From Gammaproteobacteria bacterium (GTDB lineage Bacteria; Pseudomonadota; Gammaproteobacteria; SURF-13), in the NCBI GenBank assembly GCA_016195665.1, contig JACPZD010000040.1:26666-90665 (forward strand): a DNA stretch of 64,000 nucleotides, read 5' to 3'. Positions 48,465-57,735 of this stretch are shown here, piece after piece. The notes under the pieces were generated by a model that did no database searches, had not been told where the DNA came from, and was given only the letters and a program-made list of their open reading frames with translations. Numbering within the stretch: the stretch's first letter is position 1; each line of letters opens with the position of its first letter. The position numbers were made by a program, and so were the translations under genes.

Positions 48465-48655
48465 ATAAAAACAAGCTCGAATTCACTTTACCTGAAAGCG
48501 CGTCGTTCCTGGGGAAGTTCACTGGAAGAATTGAGAGAAACCTCATCACCGGGGCCTTCGAAAAGGGACACTTAAGTCCGACACGTCCTGGAAGTAGATT
48601 CGTCCTCCATAAGAAAAACAGCTACTGGCAACAAGAGGAGGGGTCAGCCAAGTAG
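48461..48655 (+). CDS. Small hypothetical protein
   Basis: 64 residues from a GTG at the edge of the repeat: MNKNKLEFTLPESASFLGKF, then RIERNLITGAFEKGH. The composition looks protein-like, but there is no recognised family and no ribosome-binding site. The start is uncertain; it may be a fragment. Confidence 0.3.
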   Translation: MNKNKLEFTLPESASFLGKFTGRIERNLITGAFEKGHLSPTRPGSRFVLHKKNSYWQQEEGSAK

Positions 48656-48722
48656 ATACAAGTTTAACACCCCGGGGTTTCGGTTCTTCTCGTATCTTGA
48701 AACTTGTATCTTGTATCTGTTT

Positions 48723-50810
48723 TTACCCCCCCTCACCCGAAAAATCATAATCCAGCGAATCACTTGGCTTTTGCAGATAGTAACCCTGCACATAGTCCAC
48801 ACCCAACTGCCACAACACGGCGAGGCTTCCGGCATCCTGCACGCGCTCGGCGATGGTCATGATATGGGCTGCATGAGCGGCTTCGTTGATGGCCTTTACC
48901 GCAGTCTGATTTTGCGGGTTAGCGGCCATATTGGTGAGCAGCGAGCTGTCAATTTTTAGATAGGCGATTCCGGCAGGGTAACGCTTGAGATTATTAATCG
49001 AATTTGCATCACAGCCGAAACGGCTCAGCGCGAAGTGGCAATGCAATTCTTTCAGCCCCTTCATCAGGATTTGAGTGTTCTTTAGATAATGGAACGCGGC
49101 GCTTTCGCTGACCTCGAAGAGGAGGCTGTCTCCCTCCAGCCTTGCCGTCTTGATACGTTCGCTGAGCCAGGGAAGCAGGTTTTCGTCCTTGATGGTTTCC
49201 CCGCAGAGCTTGATAAAAAAGCGGGTCTTGCCGCCGCCGCGCCGTTTGGCGGCCAGCGCCTCGATGGCGTGTTCGATGACCCACCGGTCTATGGCGGGGT
49301 TGAGTCCCGTCTCCTCGGCGGCCGGGATGAACTCATCGGGAGGGATCTCGTTGCGGTTTTCATCCTGCATGCGCAGCAGCACCTGATAAAACTCCTGGGG
49401 CGCGCCGTGTAGATTGACGACGGGTTGATAGACCAGGCGCAGACGCTGATGCGTGACGGCATCCTGCAAACGGTTCACCCATTGTTGCAATCTCGCCTTG
49501 GCGCTTTGGTCTTCCAGTACCGGGTTGTAAAGGTGCACCTTGTTGCCGCCGCCGGATTGGGTCGCCATGCAGGCCTTGCTGACACGGTTCAAAATCTCTC
49601 GGCTATCGGGTGTATTTTCGCCGATCTGGATGACGCCGATGCTGCACGTCGTTGTGACCGATTGCCCGCCCGCATCGGAGACGTTTTCTTCCACGGCCTT
49701 GCGCAGTTCTTCCGCCAGTTTCAAGGCATGGCCCACATCCTTATTGCGGACTAAAATAGTGAAGACGTCGTCGCCGAATCTGGCCGCTAAGTCGGCCTCG
49801 CCCACCTTACCGCGCAATAGCGCCGCGATATCGCCCAGCACGAGATCGCTTGCTGCAATGCCGACATTTTCCTGAATCTTTGAAAAGTTATCGAGCCCGA
49901 CATAGAGCAAGGTGCAGGCCTCGCCGCCGTTAGCCGCCTTGGCGGCCGCCGTGTCCAGTTCTTCCATGAAATGTTGACGGTTATAAAGACCGGTGAGGAG
50001 ATCCTCTTTGCTCAGGGATTTGAGCCGGCTCTCCAATTCGCTGCTGAGTGAAAGATCCCGGATAATAATCTGGGTACAGATTTCGCCGTCTATGCTGGCC
50101 GGTGTGAATTCCATGCCCACGTTGAATTGGGCGCCATCGGAGCGTACCCCTTGGATCTCGATTTGCTGCATGGCCTCCGACTGCTTTGCGTATTGACGCA
50201 GAAAGTCTTTGAATTGCGCATGCCCCTCGGCCGCGACCATGTCCATGATCGGGGTGCCTTCGATATCCTCAAGACTTTGGTAGCCGAACATGGTCAGGTA
50301 AACCCCGTTGGCGTAGATGTGCATGCCTTCGTGTACATAGGCGATCGCATCGCGGGAACTGTCGAGCAATGAGCGGCAGCGCTTCTCGCTCTCGCGGAAC
50401 ATTTTGTCAATGCGCCGATGGGCGCGCCGCTCTTCGAGGTCGTTAAACTCACGGCCTACCACAAACTGCAGGCGTTCAGGCTGATCTTTGGGCGCCAGAT
50501 CGCGCGCGCCGGCCTGCATGAGTTCCAAAATGGTTTTATCGTTGATCTTGTCGTAGACCACAATAAAAGGTATATCCTTGCCTGACGCCTTCAGTACGGG
50601 AAGCGCATCGAGCGGGCTGAATTCACTCAACTGTGAGGCGCACAGGATCAGATCCGCAGATTGGTCAATAGCCGTTTGCAAGTCCTCGGCGCCGGTGACG
50701 CGCGTGGCGCGCACACCGTAACCGGCGCGGCGCAGCACGTTGGTAATCATTTCCGCGTCGTTGGAGGAGTCATCAATGATGACCAGCCGGAGGACGTTTT
50801 CTTTCTTCAT
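48723..50810 (-). CDS. FimX-like REC-PAS-GGDEF-EAL protein with degenerate catalytic motifs
   Basis: 695 residues. REC-like domain (1-125; LRLVIIDDSSNDAEMITNVL), PAS (about 140-260; SRDAIAYVHEGMHIYANGVY), GGDEF domain (about 270-440) with GDDVF in place of GGDEF, and EAL domain (450-690) with YQPVVNL and QVLLR in place of EALLR. Loss of both catalytic motifs is the state of FimX, a c-di-GMP-binding effector for type IV pili. The window also holds a pilA, though far away. It is more likely a c-di-GMP receptor than an enzyme. Confidence 0.85.
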   Translation of the reverse strand: MKKENVLRLVIIDDSSNDAEMITNVLRRAGYGVRATRVTGAEDLQTAIDQSADLILCASQLSEFSPLDALPVLKASGKDIPFIVVYDKINDKTILELMQAGARDLAPKDQPERLQFVVGREFNDLEERRAHRRIDKMFRESEKRCRSLLDSSRDAIAYVHEGMHIYANGVYLTMFGYQSLEDIEGTPIMDMVAAEGHAQFKDFLRQYAKQSEAMQQIEIQGVRSDGAQFNVGMEFTPASIDGEICTQIIIRDLSLSSELESRLKSLSKEDLLTGLYNRQHFMEELDTAAAKAANGGEACTLLYVGLDNFSKIQENVGIAASDLVLGDIAALLRGKVGEADLAARFGDDVFTILVRNKDVGHALKLAEELRKAVEENVSDAGGQSVTTTCSIGVIQIGENTPDSREILNRVSKACMATQSGGGNKVHLYNPVLEDQSAKARLQQWVNRLQDAVTHQRLRLVYQPVVNLHGAPQEFYQVLLRMQDENRNEIPPDEFIPAAEETGLNPAIDRWVIEHAIEALAAKRRGGGKTRFFIKLCGETIKDENLLPWLSERIKTARLEGDSLLFEVSESAAFHYLKNTQILMKGLKELHCHFALSRFGCDANSINNLKRYPAGIAYLKIDSSLLTNMAANPQNQTAVKAINEAAHAAHIMTIAERVQDAGSLAVLWQLGVDYVQGYYLQKPSDSLDYDFSGEGG

Positions 50811-50881
50811 GGCGGTCTTTTATGCTGCACTAATTATGCCAATTTATACTGCCGCTAGGGTCAACGATTAAGGATGTGGTG

Positions 50882-51991
50882 TCAAGCATCTGCGCTAGTT
50901 TTAGGTGGGCTGTGCGGGGGTGTGGGAACCGGGAGCTTATTTGGCGCGCCTTCCCGCTCGCGCACCAGGCGCGGCACTAGGTATCCCGGCAAGATTCGAC
51001 GCAGCTCGTCCAGCAAGCGGCAGACCGTGACCTCATCCACCTCGAAGTGAGCCGCGCCCTGCACCCGGTCCAGCATGTGAAGATAGTAAGGCGTTACGCC
51101 GGCGTTAAACAGGGCGTGGCTGAGACCGGCTAGGGCTGTGACCGAGGCATTCACCCCATGCAGCAATACCGACTGGTTGAATAACGGGACATGCGCGGCG
51201 GTGAAACGCCCGAGCGCCGCGCGCACCGCGTCGTCAATTTCATTGGCGTGATTGACGTGTACGACCATGACCGGCTTGAGGCGGCCGCCGGTCAGCCAGG
51301 CGAGCAGGGCGTCGTTCACCCGCGCAGGCAGCACGATAGGCAGCCGCGTATGGACTCGCAGGGTATGCATGTGCGGAATCTCCGCCAACCGGTTCACGAG
51401 TACCGCCAGGCGTTGGTCTGTCAAGCTCAGCGGATCGCCGCCGCTCAAAATGACTTCCCGGATGGAAGTGTCCGCGCGGATGTAATCCAGCGCGGCTTCC
51501 CACTGTCCTGTAGCGGCATTGGCATCAGCGTAGGGGAAATGACGGCGGAAGCAGTAGCGGCAGTGGACGGCGCAGGCCCCGGTGGTGATCAGCAGTACGC
51601 GCCCGTGATACTTATGCAGCAGACCCGGGATCGTCATGGCTTTGATGTCGCCGACGGCATCGTAACTGAATCCTGATGCAACGGCTTGCTCTTCAACAAT
51701 GGGCAACACCTGACGCAACAAGGGGTCGTGGGGGTCGCCCTTGCGCATCCGGGCGATATAGCTCTGCGGCACCCTTAAAGAGAAATCACGGCCAGAGGCC
51801 ATACAGCCTAGCGACGGTTCCAGCTCCAAGGCCCTCAACAGTTGCGCAGGATCATTCACGGCCTGCGCCAGCTCCATTTGCCAGGGGGCGGGCTGCCCAG
51901 CGGGGATTGCTCCCGGCGCCCTGCCTGCCGCGACATTAGTAGAGCCCTTCGCTATCGCTTTTCCCTGTACGTCAAAGGTTCGGGGTATCAT
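50882..51991 (-). CDS. epmB: EF-P beta-lysylation protein EpmB (lysine 2,3-aminomutase type), with in-frame insert
   Basis: Radical SAM/PLP enzyme that makes (R)-beta-lysine for EF-P. 369 residues. The 4Fe-4S motif is in GACAVHCRYCFRRHFPY; SGGDPLSL follows. The N-terminus MIPRT is followed by a 23-residue insert DVQGKAIAKGSTNVAAGRAP with GAI, before the conserved WQMELAQAVNDPAQLL. The insert DNA (51905-51973) belongs to the coding-repeat family. The ATG at 51991 is chosen by the family start MIPRT. Divergent from efp with a 52-bp gap. Confidence 0.92.
   Translation of the reverse strand: MIPRTFDVQGKAIAKGSTNVAAGRAPGAIPAGQPAPWQMELAQAVNDPAQLLRALELEPSLGCMASGRDFSLRVPQSYIARMRKGDPHDPLLRQVLPIVEEQAVASGFSYDAVGDIKAMTIPGLLHKYHGRVLLITTGACAVHCRYCFRRHFPYADANAATGQWEAALDYIRADTSIREVILSGGDPLSLTDQRLAVLVNRLAEIPHMHTLRVHTRLPIVLPARVNDALLAWLTGGRLKPVMVVHVNHANEIDDAVRAALGRFTAAHVPLFNQSVLLHGVNASVTALAGLSHALFNAGVTPYYLHMLDRVQGAAHFEVDEVTVCRLLDELRRILPGYLVPRLVREREGAPNKLPVPTPPHSPPKTSADA
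51905..51973 (-). repeat. In-frame coding repeat, copy in epmB (69 bp)
   Basis: Minus strand GACGTACAGGGA, an 18-base insert region (AAAGCGATAGCGAAGGGC), then TCTACTAATGTCGCGGCAGG, CAGGGCGCCGGGAGCAATC. 69 bases, 23 residues. Same long form as the copy in the DUF4340 gene. Confidence 0.88.
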
Positions 51992-52043
51992 AGGCACTTT
52001 ATAAAATTTCAATGGGACGTTATCGTCCCCGTAAGAGGATAAC

Positions 52044-52613
52044 ATGGCTACATTCAGCACCAACGAATTCAGAGGCGGGCTTAAGGTGATGATGGACGGG
52101 GATCCCTGCGCCATTGTTGAAAACGAATTTGTAAAACCCGGCAAGGGTCAGGCTTTTAACCGCGTCAAGATACGAAATCTCAAAAACGGCCGGGTCATCG
52201 AGCGCACCTTCAAATCAGGCGACACCCTCGAAGCGGCGGATGTCGTGGACATCGAGATGCAATATCTCTATAACGACGGCGAATTCTGGCACTTCATGGT
52301 GCCGGACACCTTTGAACAACATGTTGCAGATAGTAACGCAGTGGGCGAGGCAAGAAAATGGCTCAAGGAGCAAGATGTCTGTACGGTGACCTTGTGGAAC
52401 GGCACACCGCTGCAAATTACGCCGCCCAACTTCGTGGTGCTGCGTGTGGTAGACACTGATCCGGGGCTGCGTGGAGACACCTCCGGCGGTGGAGGGAAGC
52501 CCGCCACACTGGAGACTGGCGCCGTTGTCAGGGTGCCGTTATTTATCGAGATCGGCGATCTGCTCAAGATAGATACGCGGATTGGGGAATACGTGTCGCG
52601 GGCGAAAGAGTAG
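52044..52613 (+). CDS. efp: Elongation factor P
   Basis: Relieves ribosome stalling at polyproline. 189 residues, three beta-barrel domains. Lys34 in [10 protein letters not shown] is the site modified with beta-lysine. The partner enzymes EpmB (divergent) and EpmA (downstream) flank it, so modification is predicted. AGAGG ribosome-binding site. Confidence 0.97.
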   Translation: MATFSTNEFRGGLKVMMDGDPCAIVENEFVKPGKGQAFNRVKIRNLKNGRVIERTFKSGDTLEAADVVDIEMQYLYNDGEFWHFMVPDTFEQHVADSNAVGEARKWLKEQDVCTVTLWNGTPLQITPPNFVVLRVVDTDPGLRGDTSGGGGKPATLETGAVVRVPLFIEIGDLLKIDTRIGEYVSRAKE

Positions 52614-52630
52614 GCCGAATGAATTCGGCC
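52613..52630. terminator. Hairpin GGCCGAAT-GA-ATTCGGCC
   Basis: Perfect 8-bp stem just after the efp stop, matching 24741-24758. Beyond it, TGTAGGTGCGAGTTTGTTCG at 52639 is another member (TGCGA...TCGCA), inside which the proposed epmA start lies. Confidence 0.55.
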
Positions 52631-52642
52631 CTACATATGTAG

Positions 52643-53665
52643 GTGCGAGTTTGTTCGCAAATCCGATTGCAAACCCTTGATTGGCGCCCCACCGCGGCGC
52701 GAGAAACTCTAGAGGCACGCGCCAAACTGCTCGCGGCTATCCGCGCGTTCTTCGCCGCGCGCGGTGTGCTGGAGGTCGAAACGCCGCTGTTGTCGTCCGC
52801 CGCAGCCACAGCGCCCCATCTCGATAGCTTCAGGACGCACTACACAGTACCGGGTGCTCATGGCCTGGAGTTGTATCTGCACACCTCGCCGGAGTTCGCC
52901 ATGAAACGCCTGCTCGCGGCGGGTAGTGGGCCGATCTATCAGATCTGCAAGGTGTTCCGCAACGGCGAGCGCGGCCGGATACACAATCCCGAATTCACGA
53001 TGCTGGAGTGGTATCGCCCGGGGTTCGATCATCAGGTCCTGATGGATGAGACGGAGGAATTGGTCACGGATTTGCTCGGCGAGGCCGCCCTTCGTGAGCC
53101 CAGTGAGCGTCTCACCTATGCCGAGGCCTTTGCGCTCTACGCTGAGGTAAACCCACTCGCGGCTCCCATGAAAGAATTGCGCGACTGCGCCCGTGACCAC
53201 GGCATCGGGTTGGTTCGAGGACTGGGTATGGATGACCGTGATGGCTGGCTCGACCTGTTGCTTACCCACGTGGTGGGGCCGAAGCTCGGCCAACAGCGGT
53301 TGTGTTTTTTATACGACTACCCGGCCTCACAGGCTGTCTTGGCGCGCATCCGGCCCGGCTCGCCGGCGCAGCCCTATCCGGTAGCGGAGCGCTTCGAGTT
53401 ATATGTGAACGGCATCGAACTGGCGAGCGGCTATCACGAGCTGGGGGACGGCATCGAGCAACGCCGCCGTTTCGAGGCCGATATCAAAAAGCGTGCGAAG
53501 TTGTGCACCCTGCTGGTGCCGATGGATGAACGTCTGCTTGCCGCGTTGGAATCGGGCCTACCGGATTGCGCCGGCGTGGCGGTGGGTGTGGATCGGCTGG
53601 TCATGTTGGCCATAGGCGTCGCCGGTATTGACGAAGTGGTAAGCTTCCCGCTTGAGCGCGCCTAA
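52643..53665 (+). CDS. epmA: EF-P lysine lysyltransferase EpmA (GenX/PoxA)
   Basis: Class II lysyl-tRNA synthetase-like enzyme without the anticodon domain that attaches beta-lysine to EF-P. About 330-340 residues. Motif 1 GVLEVETPLLSSAA, motif 2 FRNGERGRIHNPEFTMLEWY, motif 3 GVAVGVDRLVMLAIGV. The GTG at 52643 lies in a repeated hairpin; a TTG near 52667 (LQTLDWRPTA) would give a more usual N-terminus, so the start is uncertain. Confidence 0.92.
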   Translation: MRVCSQIRLQTLDWRPTAARETLEARAKLLAAIRAFFAARGVLEVETPLLSSAAATAPHLDSFRTHYTVPGAHGLELYLHTSPEFAMKRLLAAGSGPIYQICKVFRNGERGRIHNPEFTMLEWYRPGFDHQVLMDETEELVTDLLGEAALREPSERLTYAEAFALYAEVNPLAAPMKELRDCARDHGIGLVRGLGMDDRDGWLDLLLTHVVGPKLGQQRLCFLYDYPASQAVLARIRPGSPAQPYPVAERFELYVNGIELASGYHELGDGIEQRRRFEADIKKRAKLCTLLVPMDERLLAALESGLPDCAGVAVGVDRLVMLAIGVAGIDEVVSFPLERA

Positions 53666-53939
53666 TAAAATTACTTATAAGTCAGTAAGTAAGACTACAC
53701 TTCTGCGTTATCCTTACGAAGCGCAAAAGGGGACAGGGTGGAGGCAGGTAAAATAGGGTGTTTATATTTATGAATAGCTTGTGTTTACACTCGACTTTCT
53801 ATACCATTTGTCCCACGTCTGACAGAGACGCGAGTGATTGGAGTCCCCGTTGGTTGATGTAACCTGCTTTTTTAGGATGCACTTCTCCGTGCTTCAACAC
53901 CGCGTTAATCAGATTTTTTAAACTAGTAATGAGGATTTT

Positions 53940-54149
53940 ATGCAAAGTGGTAATGTAAAGTGGTTCAATGATGCAAAAGGTTTTGGTTTTATCACCCCGA
54001 CTGATGGCAGTGACGACGTGTTCGTTCATTTCTCTACGGTCCAGTCTGAAGGATTCAAGTCTCTGGTCGAGGGACAGCAGGTGGAGTTTGAAGCCACCCG
54101 CGGCCCCAAGGGCATGCAGGCGACCAAAGTAATCCCCGCGAAGGGCTAA
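53940..54149 (+). CDS. Cold-shock domain protein
   Basis: 69-residue OB-fold nucleic acid-binding protein with RNP1 KGFGFI and RNP2 DVFVHF, start [14 protein letters not shown]. Acts as RNA chaperone. The gap to epmA (53666-53939) has no gene; a long leader is usual for cold-shock mRNAs. Confidence 0.93.
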   Translation: MQSGNVKWFNDAKGFGFITPTDGSDDVFVHFSTVQSEGFKSLVEGQQVEFEATRGPKGMQATKVIPAKG

Positions 54150-54300
54150 GCAGTACTTCCGTAAGCACCGCGTCCGTCCGTAGGGCGGGCGCGTGTATCA
54201 CAGTCAACGCGGGAGCAGTGTCGGCCAGCCTTGCACATCCCCCCTGTAGTGCAAGGCAGCGGCTGCTCCTTCGTTCCTTCAATATAAGATGCTGAGTGCG

Positions 54301-55116
54301 TCAGCGCTGGCAGCGCGTACAGTAATACGTCACACGTTGTCCTTGTCTTGCCGACACAATAGCTTGTCCGCATCCCGTACAGGGTAACCCCTCCCGTCCA
54401 TAAACCCTCAGTTGTTGCTTGAAATAACCGGGTGTGCCGTCGCTCGCGTAAAAATCCCGCAATGTTGTGCCGCCGTTTTCTATAGCCTTGTGCAGTACCC
54501 GCTTGACGGTGTTCGCCAAATCTTCATAACGCATCCTGCTGATGCGCCCCGCGGAGCGCAGTGGATGAATCCCGGCGAGAAACAGCGCCTCACTGGCGTA
54601 GATATTTCCCACACCCGCCACGATGCGGCTGTCCATGATGAACTGCTTGATGGCGACATGCCGGCCGCGTGCGTGCTGGAAGAGGTAATCGCCGTCGAAC
54701 TCGGCCTCCAAAGGTTCCGGCCCTAGACCAGCCAGCAATGAATGCCGTTGCGGATCGGCGCCGGTCCAGATCGCCGCACCGAAGCGCCGCGGGTCGCGCA
54801 GGCGCAGACAAATGCGATTGGAGAATACCACGTCGAGGTGATCGTGCTTCTCGGCGGGTGTTTCGCTCGGGACGATGCGCAGGTTGCCCGACATGCCGAG
54901 ATGCAGCAACAGGCAGTTCCGCGCAGTGCGCAGCAGCAGGTATTTCGCGCGCCGTTCCACACTGACGATGACTTGCCCGGGAAGCTGACGAGCCAGGGCG
55001 GGTGAAACAGGCCAGCGCAGGCGCGCGTCGCGCACGCGCACCTCAGCGACCTTGTTGCCGATGATGTGCGGCGCGATACCACGCCGGGTGGTCTCGACTT
55101 CGGGAAGTTCAGGCAT
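54301..55116 (-). CDS. mutM: Formamidopyrimidine-DNA glycosylase
   Basis: Removes oxidised purines such as 8-oxoguanine. 271 residues. Catalytic Pro and Glu in the N-terminal PELPEVETTRRGI, Lys in the HLGMSG region strand, helix-two-turn-helix GVGNIYASEALFLAGIHP, and the C-terminal zinc finger CTGCGQ...CTRCQ. Ends the Gld-type ABC operon. Confidence 0.96.
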   Translation of the reverse strand: MPELPEVETTRRGIAPHIIGNKVAEVRVRDARLRWPVSPALARQLPGQVIVSVERRAKYLLLRTARNCLLLHLGMSGNLRIVPSETPAEKHDHLDVVFSNRICLRLRDPRRFGAAIWTGADPQRHSLLAGLGPEPLEAEFDGDYLFQHARGRHVAIKQFIMDSRIVAGVGNIYASEALFLAGIHPLRSAGRISRMRYEDLANTVKRVLHKAIENGGTTLRDFYASDGTPGYFKQQLRVYGREGLPCTGCGQAIVSARQGQRVTYYCTRCQR

Positions 55117-55137
55117 GGGTTGGAACGATAGATGCTG

Positions 55138-56076
55138 CTAGGGTGATGATTTATCGGCGGGTTCGGCAGCGGGCAGCATCAGCAGACGTTGGGCCGCATC
55201 TTGAGGGAGATGATACTGCACCCCAAGTTCCGGGCGCGCGAGGATCAGCTCCGGCGCGCGGCTCACGATGATGAAGCGCAGAGGCGGTTGAGCACCTTGT
55301 TGCCGCAATGTGATGGTTTCGACGGGTTTAATCTGAGAGACGGGAGCGGTATAAAGGCTGACCTGCAAGGCCTGCGCGGCCGTCCATTCCTGCGCCAGGG
55401 TATTGACGGCGTCAGGGGTCGCTTCCGGCATCCTGCCTCCCGCGACATTAGCAGAACCCTTCGCTGTCGCTCTTCCCTGTGCGTCAGAAGCGCCCGGCTG
55501 CGCCGACCAGCCTTGCGCGTCGTGCCTTAATGTGAGCCCCGGCAGTTCGATTTCCTTTAACGGTTCCGGGCCGGGCAACAGTGCGAGGCTTACAAAGGAC
55601 GCAGGCGGAGCGATCAGCTTGGGATAATAGCCGTCGGTAATAAGGTGCACGGTGTTTCCAGCCAGTACATAGCGCCGTCCTTCCACTGGCTCGGTGTCGC
55701 CGAAGCCGAGTTCCACATCGTTCAGACGCACGCGGATGCGCGGTGACTTAAGTTTGAATTTTTCCAGATCCAAGCCTGCGGCCACCCACTGCGCGTGACT
55801 CGCCGCCTGTGTAAGGCCAAGCAAACTTTCCACTACTCCCGTGTTGGCCGGTAACTGCAACGGTTCGGTCAAGCGCCAGCCGGACGCTTCTTTTTTCAGG
55901 GCGATGGCAGGCTGTGCCTTGCGCTCGATGCGGATTGAGGTGATCGCCGCGGGGGTGAGCGAAGTCAGTGCGGGCAACGGTGCGGTTTTTTTTACGCCGG
56001 GCAGATACACCGCCACGATGGCCAACGCGCCGGCCAGAATCAGCAATCCCAGGTTGAGCCAGGTGCGCGAATCCAT
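55138..56076 (-). CDS. DUF4340 protein of the Gld-type ABC operon, with in-frame insert
   Basis: 312 residues: N-terminal membrane helix (WLNLGLLILAGALAIVAVYL), then a beta-rich periplasmic part (ITSIRIERKAQPAIALKKEA, WRLTEPLQLPAN). DUF4340 proteins accompany GldG-like genes. Residues about 198-220 are the insert DAQGRATAKGSANVAGGRMP with EAT. Two bases separate it from the GldG-like gene. Confidence 0.85.
   Translation of the reverse strand: MDSRTWLNLGLLILAGALAIVAVYLPGVKKTAPLPALTSLTPAAITSIRIERKAQPAIALKKEASGWRLTEPLQLPANTGVVESLLGLTQAASHAQWVAAGLDLEKFKLKSPRIRVRLNDVELGFGDTEPVEGRRYVLAGNTVHLITDGYYPKLIAPPASFVSLALLPGPEPLKEIELPGLTLRHDAQGWSAQPGASDAQGRATAKGSANVAGGRMPEATPDAVNTLAQEWTAAQALQVSLYTAPVSQIKPVETITLRQQGAQPPLRFIIVSRAPELILARPELGVQYHLPQDAAQRLLMLPAAEPADKSSP
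55417..55485 (-). repeat. In-frame coding repeat, copy in DUF4340 gene (69 bp)
   Basis: Minus strand GACGCACAGGGA, AGAGCGACAGCGAAGGGT, then TCTGCTAATGTCGCGGGAGG, CAGGATGCCGGAAGCGACC. 69 bases; the 18-base middle block is what the 51-bp copies lack. Confidence 0.9.
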
Positions 56077-56078
56077 CG

Positions 56079-57500
56079 CTAACGCTTGCGCCGCTTAAGC
56101 CAGACGCTGAGGCCGAAGCCGAGCAGCAGCAGGGGCAGAAAAAACAGGAACCCAAGACCAATCACTGCGGTGGCCGTGCGCGACAGGTTGAGCGTGGTGT
56201 CGGGCGCGGTGCGCGACCCCACGGCGATGAGGGTATCGTCGTGATTCAGCCAATTCACGAGGTTCAATCCCAAGTCCAGATTGCCGCCGTTGCCGAGAAA
56301 GGCGTTAGACAAAAAATCCCCGTCCCCCATGACGATGATGCGCTGTTCCATTTTATCCGCACCGGCGTTACCGGTCGCCCTCGGCATCCTGCCTCCCGCG
56401 ACATTAGCGCTTCCCTGTGCGTCAAAAGTTTGCGGCGCCTCACGGGTCAGGCTCACTCCGATGGCGAGAGGCCCGGCTACATCCTTGCCGCGATCCATTG
56501 CAATCTCGCCATTCAAGTCACCGGTCTCCGACCAGCTGCGCGCGCCGCTCTCCAGAAACACTTGGCCCTGCCAGCCTTCGGGCGTCTTGAGATCCATCCC
56601 GCTCGCCTGCGGAAAAACGGTCAGTGTGTGCAGATCCTGAGTAACAGGGTGGGGCGGATAGTCCGCGACCAGCGCCACGTCGGGACGCTTGATGCCTAGC
56701 AATTGGGCGGCCGGCTCGACGATGACGCCGGGTTGAAACTCGATGCCAAGCTGCTCGGCGACCGGCTCCAGTCCGTGCAGCGGGCCGGGATCACTGAGCC
56801 AAAGCAGATTGCCTCCTGCGCGGATGTAATCCTGAATGAGATTGACCTCACCCGGCAGCAGGTCCACCTGCGGGCCGGCGATGACCAGCACCGTGGTGTT
56901 GACGGGAATCTGCGGCTTATCGGTCAGGGCGAGGATCTGCACGTTGACGCCCTTATCCAGCAAATGACGTCCGAAATCGCCGAGATCATGGTTGGCGGCG
57001 CCGTGCGGATTGCGCTCACCGTGCCCCGACAAAAATACCACCCAGTGCTGCCCGGAGCGGGCCACCCGTTGCAGGGCGTTGCTCAGGGTTTGTTCGCTGA
57101 GCGACTGAACCTTGGTGTTGCGTCCCGCGTATGCGATGTGCAGTTCCCCGTCCACGGTGACACCCAACTGACGCACCCGCTCGGGATCGGTATCAGGATT
57201 CACGAAGCGCAGCTCGATATCGGGCTTGTAGCGCCTGTAATGATTCACCAGTTCCGTGATCTGTCTGCGCAGCGTTCCCGTCTCGCGGGCATAGGCGGTG
57301 AAGGTGACAGGCCCGGCAAGTTTTTTTAACAGTGTTTGACTGGCGTGGGAGAGGGTGTTGCGGCCGCTAGCGGTCCAATCGGCCTCATAGCTATAGCGGG
57401 TGCTAAGCCATCCCAGAAGGCCCATCACACCAAGAAACAGTATCACAAACAGCGCATTTTGCAGCCGCAGTTGGAGACGGGATTTAGGCGTAACGTCCAT
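56079..57500 (-). CDS. GldG-like ABC-associated protein, with in-frame insert
   Basis: 473 residues. N-terminal membrane helix, an ABC-type_uncharacterised periplasmic domain (RYSYEADWTASGRNTLSHAS, TVLVIAGPQVDLLPGEVNLI, LLWLSDPGPLHGLEPVAEQL), and a C-terminal helix IGLGFLFFLPLLLLGFGLSV. Insert DAQGSANVAGGRMPRAT sits before MEQRIIVMGDGDFLSNAFLG. Related to gliding protein GldG, but in many non-gliding bacteria; the substrate is unknown. Confidence 0.88.
   Translation of the reverse strand: MDVTPKSRLQLRLQNALFVILFLGVMGLLGWLSTRYSYEADWTASGRNTLSHASQTLLKKLAGPVTFTAYARETGTLRRQITELVNHYRRYKPDIELRFVNPDTDPERVRQLGVTVDGELHIAYAGRNTKVQSLSEQTLSNALQRVARSGQHWVVFLSGHGERNPHGAANHDLGDFGRHLLDKGVNVQILALTDKPQIPVNTTVLVIAGPQVDLLPGEVNLIQDYIRAGGNLLWLSDPGPLHGLEPVAEQLGIEFQPGVIVEPAAQLLGIKRPDVALVADYPPHPVTQDLHTLTVFPQASGMDLKTPEGWQGQVFLESGARSWSETGDLNGEIAMDRGKDVAGPLAIGVSLTREAPQTFDAQGSANVAGGRMPRATGNAGADKMEQRIIVMGDGDFLSNAFLGNGGNLDLGLNLVNWLNHDDTLIAVGSRTAPDTTLNLSRTATAVIGLGFLFFLPLLLLGFGLSVWLKRRKR
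56373..56423 (-). repeat. In-frame coding repeat, copy in gldG-like gene (51 bp)
   Basis: Minus strand GACGCACAGGGAAGCGCTAA, TGTCGCGGGAGGCAGGATGC, CGAGGGCGACC. 51 bases, 17 residues, short form. Confidence 0.9.
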
Positions 57501-57735
57501 AATTCTAAAAACGACTGTTCAACCGCCAAGGCGCCAAGCTCGCGAAGAAAATCAAAATAGTTATCCTCTCAGTCCAATTTCTTTCTATACATGGGGACGC
57601 AAATATTGCCGCATCTTTCACCCCTTCCCCCTCCACGGGGGAAGGTTGGGATGGGGGTGAAAAGCCCTATGCATCAAGGTATTTCAACCACCCCCACCTT
57701 AGATGCCTTTGGCGTCTTGGCGGTCCTAATTATTT
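57501..57735. repeat. Repeat-filled spacer inside the Gld-type ABC operon
   Basis: ACCGCCAAGGCGCCA (57522-57536) pairs with TTGGCGTCTTGGCGGT (57709-57724). In between is TCACCCCTTCCCCCTCCACG then GGGGAAGG, another hairpin. The spacer splits an otherwise tightly packed operon, so it was probably inserted there. Confidence 0.65.

Noticed and set aside
53666..53939. Small gene between epmA and the cold-shock gene
   Set aside because: No frame with a ribosome-binding site or family pattern; more likely a leader and promoter region.
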